A stretch of 17,671 nt of DNA from positions 1 to 17,671 of the forward strand of contig JAEZQS010000123.1 in assembly GCA_023412995.1 (NCBI GenBank), written 5' to 3'. Source of the DNA: Pseudomonadota bacterium (lineage in GTDB: Bacteria > Pseudomonadota > Gammaproteobacteria > Xanthomonadales > Rhodanobacteraceae). The position numbers and the translations under genes were made by a program. This document shows positions 6,193 through 12,380 of the stretch, piece by piece. Under the pieces are notes generated by a model, which was not told where the DNA came from, searched no databases, and saw only the letters and a program-made list of their open reading frames with translations. Position 1 is the first letter of the stretch. The number at the start of each line of letters is the position of its first letter.

Positions 6193-7491
6193 ATGAGCGC
6201 CGCCACCTTCCCTGCCCCGGCGCGCCGGCTCGTGCTGCAGCTGCTGGCGCTGGTGCTGCTGGCGGTGGCACCGCCGGGCGCGCGTGCCGCCGGCGCCGAT
6301 GGCGCGAACCAGATCGTGGTCGCCGTGGCCGACGTGCCCGATGCGATCGCGTCGCCAGGCTCCACCTTGCGCGGCTATGGCGGGCTTCCGGCGTATTCGG
6401 GCGGTTCGCGCGCGATCGCGACGGCACGCGCGATCGCACGCGAGTACGGCCTGCGCGAACTGGCGTCCTGGCCGATCGAGCCGTTGCACTGGCGCTGCAT
6501 GCTCTACGAAGCGCCCGCCAGGGAAGACCGCTCGAACCTCCTTGCCCGCCTGGCCGGTGATGCGCGCGTGCGCCTGGCGCAACCGCTGCAGGAGTTCCGC
6601 ACGCTCTCGACCGCAACGCCGTTGGCACGCGCACCGACGCCTGCGCCGCCCGGCCTCCAGCAGGATTACAACGATCCCTACATCGGCCTGCAGCACGGCT
6701 TCGCCGCCATCGGCGCGGACGAGGCGCAGCGCTGGGGCGACGGCCGCGGCGTGCGCATCGCCGTGATCGACACCGGCGTGGATCGCGGCCATCCGGACCT
6801 GGCCGGGCGCATTGCCGAATCACGCGACTTCGTGCCGGGCGACCTCGATGCACCGGGCCTCGACCGCCACGGCACCGAAGTGGCCGGGGTGATTGCCGCT
6901 GTGGCGAACAACGGCATCGGCATCGCCGGCATCGCGCCCCGCGCGGAGCTGCACGCCTTCCGCGCCTGCGTGCCCACCGAAACCGGCGCGAGCAGCGCGC
7001 GCTGCACCTCGTACACGCTGGCGCTCGCGCTGGGCGCGGCCATCGCGGCCGATGCACGGCTGATCAACCTCAGCCTCGGCGGGCCGCCGGATCCCCTGCT
7101 CACCGAACTCACGCGCCACGCGATCGCGCGAGGCGCCATCGTGGTCGGTGCCCTGCCGATCGACGGCCGGCCCGGCGGTTTCCCGACCGGGATCGACGGC
7201 GTTATAGCCGTCGCCAGCGCCGGCCAGCCCGTTGCCGGCGGGCACGGCCTCACGGCACCCGGGGAGGACATCCTGACACTGGAACCGGGCGGCCACTACG
7301 ACTATGCCTCGGGCAGTTCGCTCGCTGCCGCACACGCCAGCGGCGCGATGGCCGTGCTGCTGCAACTGCGGCCGGCACTCGATGCCGCCGCGCTGCTCGC
7401 CCTGCTGCGGCCAACGCCGGCAACCGGCCAGCCGTTCGACCTGTGCCACGCGGTCCTGCAACTGGACGGCCGCGCGGGCCGCTGCCGCTGA
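6193..7491 (+). CDS. S8 family (subtilase) serine protease, exported
   Basis: A 432-residue secreted protease. Residues 1-33 are a signal peptide. About 38-135 form a pro-region ending LLARLAGDARVRLAQPL, and 136-155 a Pro/Ala/Thr linker. The peptidase domain runs from about 160 to the end. The catalytic triad is visible: D193 in VIDTGVD, H226 in RHGTEVAG and S376 in SGSSLAAAH. The substrate-binding INLSLGG is present at about 291-297. Where subtilases normally have AAGN, with Asn completing the oxyanion hole, this protein reads ALPID (320-324), so the Asn is replaced, by I323 in a gapless alignment. Activity may be low or specialised. It starts 13 bp after the anti-sigma gene and is likely in the same operon. 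The many extra cysteines (C101, C259, C271, C418, C431) suggest disulfides. Confidence 0.93.
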   Translation: MSAATFPAPARRLVLQLLALVLLAVAPPGARAAGADGANQIVVAVADVPDAIASPGSTLRGYGGLPAYSGGSRAIATARAIAREYGLRELASWPIEPLHWRCMLYEAPAREDRSNLLARLAGDARVRLAQPLQEFRTLSTATPLARAPTPAPPGLQQDYNDPYIGLQHGFAAIGADEAQRWGDGRGVRIAVIDTGVDRGHPDLAGRIAESRDFVPGDLDAPGLDRHGTEVAGVIAAVANNGIGIAGIAPRAELHAFRACVPTETGASSARCTSYTLALALGAAIAADARLINLSLGGPPDPLLTELTRHAIARGAIVVGALPIDGRPGGFPTGIDGVIAVASAGQPVAGGHGLTAPGEDILTLEPGGHYDYASGSSLAAAHASGAMAVLLQLRPALDAAALLALLRPTPATGQPFDLCHAVLQLDGRAGRCR

Positions 7492-7531
7492 CGACCTTCC
7501 GCTTCCCGATGTACTGCCTGGAGACGCCCGC

Positions 7532-7942
7532 ATGACCTGCCCCATCCTCCGCACCCGCCTGCTCGCTGCCGCCTGCCTCGCGTTACCCGCCATCGCCGTC
7601 GCCGCCGATCACACGGTCCAGGTCGGCGGCAACGGCCTGGTCTACAGCCCGCAGGTGCTCAACATCGCCGCCGGCGACACCGTCACCTTCGTCAATGCCG
7701 GGGGCTTCCACAACGTGCAGTCCGACCCAGGCGCCGTCACGGCGTTCCGCTGCGCGGAAGGATGCGATGGCGCCGGCGGCAATGGCGCCGCGAGCAGTAC
7801 CGCCTGGTCCGCCACGGTGGCGTTCCCGGATCCGGGCACCGCCGGTTACCACTGCGAGATCCACGGTGCGCCCGGCGCCGGCATGTTCGGCACGATCAAC
7901 GTGACGACGCCGGTCGACCTGCAGTCGTTCTCGATCGACTGA
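7532..7942 (+). CDS. Exported blue-copper protein (plastocyanin/azurin-like cupredoxin)
   Basis: A 136-residue protein with a signal peptide (about 1-25, cleavage at AVA-AD). The mature part is a single cupredoxin domain with the type-1 copper ligands: H60 in GGFHNV, C108 and H111 in YHCEIHG, and M118 in GAGMFG. C74 and C78 probably form a disulfide. Such proteins usually carry electrons or bind copper in the periplasm. The C-terminal tail, LQSFSID, follows the last strand. GGAG about 9 bases upstream supports the ATG. It lies 40 bp after the S8 protease and before a strong terminator, so it appears to be the last gene of the sigma/anti-sigma/protease operon. Its specific partner cannot be read from the sequence. 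Confidence 0.9.
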   Translation: MTCPILRTRLLAAACLALPAIAVAADHTVQVGGNGLVYSPQVLNIAAGDTVTFVNAGGFHNVQSDPGAVTAFRCAEGCDGAGGNGAASSTAWSATVAFPDPGTAGYHCEIHGAPGAGMFGTINVTTPVDLQSFSID

Positions 7943-7996
7943 CGCCTTTTTCCGCGTGCTGGCGAGGACGGCTCCCCCGCCTCGATCGAGCCGCAC

Positions 7997-8039
7997 CGCT
8001 CCGCACGTTGCCGCAAGCCGGCGTGCGGAGCGTCTTTTT
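7997..8039 (+). terminator. Strong rho-independent terminator
   Basis: A perfect 11-bp stem, CGCTCCGCACG (7997-8007) with CGTGCGGAGCG (8022-8032), has a 14-base loop and is followed by TCTTTTT. It closes the sigma/anti-sigma/protease/cupredoxin operon and insulates it from egtB. Confidence 0.92.
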
Positions 8040-8134
8040 GCAGTGGCCGGCCACCGCACCACGCGGGGTGCAGCCGCATGCGCGCCGCGCCCCACGCGTT
8101 TGCGCGACCTGCCGTGAAGTGCGACGCTTCGGGC

Positions 8135-9457
8135 ATGACGCTCGCGACCCCGGATGCGGTCGAAGCCGCACCAGACGAAGCACGCGACCTGCTGCAGCGC
8201 CTGCATGACGCGCGGCGGCGCACCGACGCGCTGTTTGCCGAAGTCGGCGCATCGCGCATGCACGAGCGGCCGATTGCGGAGCGGCACCGGTTCCTCTTCT
8301 ATCTCGGGCACCTCGAGGCGTTCGACTGGAACCTGCTCGGCGAGCCCTGTGGCGCCCCGCGCAAGCCCCACCCGTGGGATCGCCTGTTTGCCTTCGGAAT
8401 CGATCCGACCGGCAACGACCTTCCCACCGACCGGCCCGACGACTGGCCGTCGCTGGCCGAAGTCGGCGACTACGCCGGCGACCTGCGCGCGCTGCTCGAC
8501 CGCTGCCTGCCCGGTGCATTGGCGCGCGGCGACGGCGATCTTCGCGAGCGCGTCGGCATGGCGCTCGAGCATCGCCTGATGCACGCCGAGACGCTCGCCT
8601 ACCTGCTCGACCGCTCCGCCATCCGGCGCCCCATCGTGCCGCAGGGGCAACCTCGAGCGGCGCCCGCGGCGCAATGGGTGCAGGTGCCTGGCGGGCGCAC
8701 GGTGCTCGGCACCGCCCGCGCTGGCGCGTCGTTCACCTGGGACAACGAACACGAGGCGCTGGAGCTTGCCGTGCCCGCGTTCGCGATGGCCCGCTGCATG
8801 ACCTCCAATGGCGAGTACCTGCAGTTCGTCGAGGCCGGCGGCTATGCCGACCCGGCATGGTGGACGGCGGAAGGCTGGCAGTGGCGCGAGCGGGATGCGG
8901 TGACGCACCCGGCGTACTGGCAACATGCCGGGGGACGCTGGCACTGGCGCACGGCGCGCGCGCTGGTGCCGTTGCCGCTGGACTGGCCGGTGTACGTGAG
9001 CCACGCCGAGGCGGCGGCCTATGCGCGTTGGCGCGGCGCCGCCCTGCCCAGCGAAGCGCAATGGCAGCGCGCCGCATGGGGCACGCCCGACGGGTGCGAT
9101 CGTGACTGGCCGTGGGGCGATGCACCGCTGTCGGCGCGCCACGCCAACGCCGGCTTCCGCTCGCGCGATCCGGAACCGGTCGACGCCCACGATGCCGGCG
9201 ACAGCGCCTTTGGCGTGCGTGGCCTGGTCGGCAACGGCTGGGAGTGGACGTCGAGCGTGTTCGCGCCCCTGCCCGGCTTCCGCGCCAGCCCTGCTTACCC
9301 GGGTTATTCCGCGGATTTCTTCGACGGCCGCCATTTCGTGCTCAAGGGCGGCGGACCGCAGACCGCCATCTGTCTCCTGCGGCGCTCGTTCCGCAACTGG
9401 TTCCAGCCGCATTACCCCCACGCCCACGCGGGCATCCGCCTGGTCGCCGCCGCATGA
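8135..9457 (+). CDS. egtB: EgtB-type non-heme iron sulfoxide synthase
   Basis: A 440-residue enzyme expected to join a thiol donor (cysteine or gamma-glutamylcysteine) to histidine betaine with O2. Residues 1-160 form a DinB-like domain whose probable iron ligands are H59 (LGHLEAFDWN), H146 and H150 (EHRLMHAET). About 187-440 form the FGE/SUMF1-type domain, with WVQVPGG, GNGWEWTSS and GGGPQTA. The C-terminal signature RRSFRNWFQPHYPHAHAGIR resembles the OvoA/EgtB group rather than mycobacterial EgtB. An in-frame ATG exists at 8078, but the one at 8135 fits where similarity begins. The stop overlaps the egtD start (ATGA). No egtA, egtC or egtE lies nearby, so the exact thiol donor is open. SenA is unlikely because no senB or senC is present. 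Confidence 0.88.
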   Translation: MTLATPDAVEAAPDEARDLLQRLHDARRRTDALFAEVGASRMHERPIAERHRFLFYLGHLEAFDWNLLGEPCGAPRKPHPWDRLFAFGIDPTGNDLPTDRPDDWPSLAEVGDYAGDLRALLDRCLPGALARGDGDLRERVGMALEHRLMHAETLAYLLDRSAIRRPIVPQGQPRAAPAAQWVQVPGGRTVLGTARAGASFTWDNEHEALELAVPAFAMARCMTSNGEYLQFVEAGGYADPAWWTAEGWQWRERDAVTHPAYWQHAGGRWHWRTARALVPLPLDWPVYVSHAEAAAYARWRGAALPSEAQWQRAAWGTPDGCDRDWPWGDAPLSARHANAGFRSRDPEPVDAHDAGDSAFGVRGLVGNGWEWTSSVFAPLPGFRASPAYPGYSADFFDGRHFVLKGGGPQTAICLLRRSFRNWFQPHYPHAHAGIRLVAAA

Positions 9458-10431
9458 CCTCTGCTGCAGGACCGGAGAAGCCGGGCGCTGCGCCGGAGTC
9501 GTCTTTTGCCCGCGACGTCCGCGAGGGGCTCGGCGGCCCGGACGCCAAGCACCTGCCGCCGCGCTACTTCTACGACGACCTCGGGTCGATCCTGTTCGAC
9601 GCCATCACGCGCCTGCCGGAGTACGGCATCTGGCGTGCCGAGCAGGGCCTGCTGCAGGCGCACGCCGCCGCCATCGCCCGCGCCTGCCCGGTGCAACAGG
9701 TGGTGGAACTGGGCAGCGGCAGCGCGAGCAAGACGCGCCTGCTGCTGGATGCGCTGCTGCAGGCGGGGCCCCTCGCCTACTGCGGCATCGACATTTCCGC
9801 CGGAGCCCTGGCGGCCGCACACGGGGCACTCGGTGATCTGCCCGGGCTCGCCTGGCGCGGCATCGAGGCCGAGTACGCGGCGGGGCTCGCTGCAGCCCTC
9901 CAAGGTCGCCGCCCGCACGAACGCGTGCTGGTGCTTTTCCTCGGCAGCTCGCTCGGCAACTTCGATCCCGCCGAGGCGCATCGGCTGCTCGCCGGCGTCC
10001 GCGCGACGCTGCGTCCTGGCGATGCGCTTCTGCTCGGCACCGACCTGGTCAAACCCGAACCCCTCCTGCTCGCCGCCTACGACGACGCGCTGGGCGTCAC
10101 GGCAGCGTTCAACCGCAACCTGCTCGTGCGCATGAACCGCGAACTGGACGCCGCTTTCATGCTGCCGCGGTTCCGCCACCAGGTGCGCTTCGACCAGGCG
10201 ACGCGCAACCTCGAGATGCACCTGCAATCGCGCCAGCGCCAGGACGTCGCCATCCCGGGCGCGGGTCTCGTCGTGCGCTTCGACGAGGGCGAAACCATCC
10301 ACACCGAGAGCAGCCACAAGTACGAGCTCGCGGAAATCGACCAGCTGGCGACGGATACCGGATTCACCGTCTCCGCGCGCTGGGTGGACGACGCCTGGGG
10401 CTTCGCCAGCAACCTGTTCGTGGTGGCGTGA
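9454..10431 (+). CDS. egtD: L-histidine N-alpha-methyltransferase EgtD
   Basis: A 325-residue SAM-dependent methyltransferase that converts histidine to hercynine (trimethylhistidine), the substrate of EgtB. Conserved family segments in order are RYFYDDLGSILFDAITRLPEY, the SAM-binding VVELGSGSASKTR, FLGSSLGNF with the substrate-contacting Asn, YDDALGVTAAFNRNLL, and IHTESSHKY, which carries the Glu and Ser that bind the histidine amino group. One stretch is unusual: where most EgtD proteins read PEYYPTRTE this one reads PEYGIWRAEQ. The length is normal. The overlap with egtB indicates a two-gene operon. A related branch with the EYG pattern may exist; I recall it only vaguely. Confidence 0.9.
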   Translation: MTSAAGPEKPGAAPESSFARDVREGLGGPDAKHLPPRYFYDDLGSILFDAITRLPEYGIWRAEQGLLQAHAAAIARACPVQQVVELGSGSASKTRLLLDALLQAGPLAYCGIDISAGALAAAHGALGDLPGLAWRGIEAEYAAGLAAALQGRRPHERVLVLFLGSSLGNFDPAEAHRLLAGVRATLRPGDALLLGTDLVKPEPLLLAAYDDALGVTAAFNRNLLVRMNRELDAAFMLPRFRHQVRFDQATRNLEMHLQSRQRQDVAIPGAGLVVRFDEGETIHTESSHKYELAEIDQLATDTGFTVSARWVDDAWGFASNLFVVA

Positions 10432-10577
10432 GGGCCTTCGCACCGGGCAACACGCCGGCACCGTCGTCCTCCTTCCCGCTGGACGGGATGGCCGAACGGC
10501 GCGACCCGCAGCGGGCGACGAGGTGTACGAATCCGGGAGGCAAGCGGCGCGTGCCGCGTTCCACGCAAGCGCCCGCT

Positions 10578-10606
10578 TTGCGCCCCGCCGCGGTTTCCCC
10601 TACAAT
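10578..10606 (+). promoter_or_regulatory. Sigma-70 promoter for rpmJ
   Basis: TTGCGC (10578-10583) and TACAAT (10601-10606) are separated by exactly 17 bp, about 40 bp upstream of the L36 start. This is close to the vegetative consensus and stands out in the GC-rich 216-bp gap after egtD. Confidence 0.7.
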
Positions 10607-10647
10607 CGACCGTTTACCGTATCCGCAAAACCTTCGCGAGGCGTTCC

Positions 10648-10773
10648 ATGAAAGTGCTGTCGTCCCTCAAGTCCGCAAAGAAGCGCCATCGCGACTGCAA
10701 GGTCGTCCGTCGCCGCGGCAAGGTGTTCGTGATCTGCAAGAGCAATCCCCGCTTCAAGGCGCGCCAGCGCTGA
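10648..10773 (+). CDS. rpmJ: 50S ribosomal protein L36 (cysteine-poor type)
   Basis: A 41-residue basic protein beginning MKVLSSLKSAKKRHRDCKVV and ending NPRFKARQR. It nearly matches Xanthomonas L36 as I recall it. It belongs to the longer form that lacks the four-cysteine zinc site (only two Cys, in RDCKVV and VICK), called type B or YkgO-like in other bacteria. L36 is a component of the large ribosomal subunit. GAGG lies about 8 bases before the ATG. It is monocistronic, with its own promoter at 10578 and terminator at 10795. Confidence 0.96.
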   Translation: MKVLSSLKSAKKRHRDCKVVRRRGKVFVICKSNPRFKARQR

Positions 10774-10794
10774 AGGCGCCGGGGCTGGACGAAG

Positions 10795-10820
10795 AAGGGC
10801 CGCTCGCGCGGCCCTTTTTT
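10795..10820 (+). terminator. Rho-independent terminator after rpmJ
   Basis: A perfect 9-bp stem AAGGGCCGC / GCGGCCCTT with a TCGC tetraloop, followed by a T-run, lies 21 bp after the rpmJ stop. It is a compact, strong terminator. Confidence 0.93.
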
Positions 10821-10986
10821 GTGGCCGGCCGCCGTGGATTCCGCCCCGCACGCTGCGACGCTCCGCGCTGCCACCTGCCCCGCAATCCGCTGGCGCCGTC
10901 ATGGAAGCCGCCGCGTGGTTCTGCTACAACAGGCGTCGTTGCCAGCAAGTGTGGTTCCCTTCCATTCCGGAACAAGGGTTTGTGCC

Positions 10987-11316
10987 ATGAAGCTGAAGTC
11001 CTTTCTAACGGCAGTGGCGTTTGCCGGGGTGCTGGGCTGCACCCTCGGCGCGGCATCTTCCAGCCAGGCCGAGACGCTCGACACCCAGGCCACCCGGCGG
11101 AACGTTTCCGCCGTGGACGTTCCGGTGCGCGGCCTCACGATGGCGCAGGTCGAACGGCGCTATGGCGCGCCCGCCGAGAAGCTGGCGCCCGCCGGCGGTG
11201 ATGCACCGCGGCATCCGGTGATCCACCGCTGGCGCTACGCCGGCTACACGGTCTACTTCGAGCGCAACCGCGTGATCCACAGCGTGCGCGACGCCGGCGC
11301 CATCCAGGGTTCCTGA
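10987..11316 (+). CDS. Small exported protein, xanthomonad conserved hypothetical
   Basis: A 109-residue protein with a signal peptide (about 1-28, cleavage near SSQA-E; a cysteine at 18 is not in a clear lipobox). The mature part contains LTMAQVERRYGAPAEKLAPAG, then PVIHRWRYAGYTVYFERNRVIHSV. The order 'helix with xxVxxxYGxP, then W-Y-strand, then YFE-x-V' recalls the small BamE/SmpA-like fold, but that is my inference. AAGGG upstream serves as ribosome-binding site. A TACAAC at about 10924 might be a -10 element, without a clear -35. I know similar proteins from Lysobacter/Xanthomonas but no function. It ends 17 bp before aguA. Confidence 0.75.
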   Translation: MKLKSFLTAVAFAGVLGCTLGAASSSQAETLDTQATRRNVSAVDVPVRGLTMAQVERRYGAPAEKLAPAGGDAPRHPVIHRWRYAGYTVYFERNRVIHSVRDAGAIQGS

Positions 11317-11333
11317 TCGCGATGGGTGGGGCC

Positions 11334-12371
11334 ATGCGCCTGCCGGCCGAATGGGAGCCGCAGGCAGCGGTCATGCTTGCCTGGCCGCATGCGGGCACCG
11401 ACTGGGCGCCCCGGCTTCCGCGCATCGAACGGGCGTACGTGGCGCTGGTCGGCGCCATTGCCCGCTTTGAACCGGTGCTCCTCTGCGTTCCCGATTCCAC
11501 GGTGCGCGATCGCGCGCGTGCGCTGCTGTCCGGCTCGGGCATCGACCCGGCGCGGGTGCGCTGCCTCGAGGTGCGCTACGACGATACCTGGCTGCGCGAC
11601 TCCGGCCCGCTCACCGTCACCGGAGGCGGCTCCGCCTGCCTGCTCGACTTCCGCTTCACCGGCTGGGGCGGCAAGTTTTCCGCCAGCCATGACGATCGCC
11701 TCGTCGGCGAGCTGGTCGAACGCGGCGTCTTCCCCGGCGCCTGCCATCGCCGCATCGACTGGGCGCTCGAAGGTGGCGCGATCGAGGTGGATGGCCTCGG
11801 CAACCTGCTGACGACGTGGGAGTGCCTGCGCCAGCGCCACCCCGGCATGACGCGCGCGCAGGTGGACACGAAGCTCGCCGGGGCATTCGGCGTGCAGCAG
11901 GTGCTGTGGCTGACCCACGGTCACCTCGAGGGCGACGACACCGACGCCCACATCGACACGCTCGCCCGTTTCGCCCCGGGCGGGGCGATCGTCTACCAGG
12001 CCTGCGACGACCCGGCCGATCCGCACCACGCCGCGCTGGCGTGGATGCGCGACGAACTGGCGGCGCTGCGCGGGCTGGACGGCAGTGCGTGGACGCTGCA
12101 TGCCCTGCCTTGGCCGCGCCCCATCCGCGACGGCGAGCGGCGGCTCGCTGCCTCCTATGCCAACTACCTGGTCGTCAACGGTGGCGTCGTGGTCCCGGCG
12201 TACGGCGATCCCGCCGACGCGACCGCCGCAGCGGTGATCGCGCGTGCGCATCCGGGGCGCAAGGTCGTGCCGGTCGATGCGCGTGAGCTGATCTGGCAGA
12301 ACGGCAGCATCCACTGCCTCACCATGCAGCTTCCGGCCGCCCTGGCCGAGGTCGCCGGCGCGGCCAGCTGA
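11334..12371 (+). CDS. aguA: Agmatine deiminase
   Basis: A 345-residue member of the agmatine deiminase/porphyromonas-type peptidyl-arginine deiminase family. It would hydrolyse agmatine to N-carbamoylputrescine and ammonia. Visible family segments are MRLPAEWEPQAAVMLAWPH, the substrate-site DDTWLRDSGP, WALEGGAIEVDGLGNLLTT, the catalytic-His region HGHLEGDDTDAHID, and the C-terminal SIHCLTMQLP with the nucleophilic Cys (C328). The usual GGGNIHC before the Cys is here QNGSIHC. I preferred the ATG at 11334, with GGTGGGG just upstream, over 11322. The aguB gene for the next step lies 2.2 kb away, past a converging gene. The pairing makes agmatine the likely substrate, although a free-arginine or peptide deiminase is possible. 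Confidence 0.88.
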   Translation: MRLPAEWEPQAAVMLAWPHAGTDWAPRLPRIERAYVALVGAIARFEPVLLCVPDSTVRDRARALLSGSGIDPARVRCLEVRYDDTWLRDSGPLTVTGGGSACLLDFRFTGWGGKFSASHDDRLVGELVERGVFPGACHRRIDWALEGGAIEVDGLGNLLTTWECLRQRHPGMTRAQVDTKLAGAFGVQQVLWLTHGHLEGDDTDAHIDTLARFAPGGAIVYQACDDPADPHHAALAWMRDELAALRGLDGSAWTLHALPWPRPIRDGERRLAASYANYLVVNGGVVVPAYGDPADATAAAVIARAHPGRKVVPVDARELIWQNGSIHCLTMQLPAALAEVAGAAS

Positions 12372-12380
12372 TCCCGCCCG

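Noticed and set aside
7583..9427. Minus-strand open frame of about 614 codons opposite the cupredoxin and egtB
   Set aside because: Both sense-strand genes have clear catalytic motifs. The antisense product is Arg/Ala-rich and spans a strong terminator.
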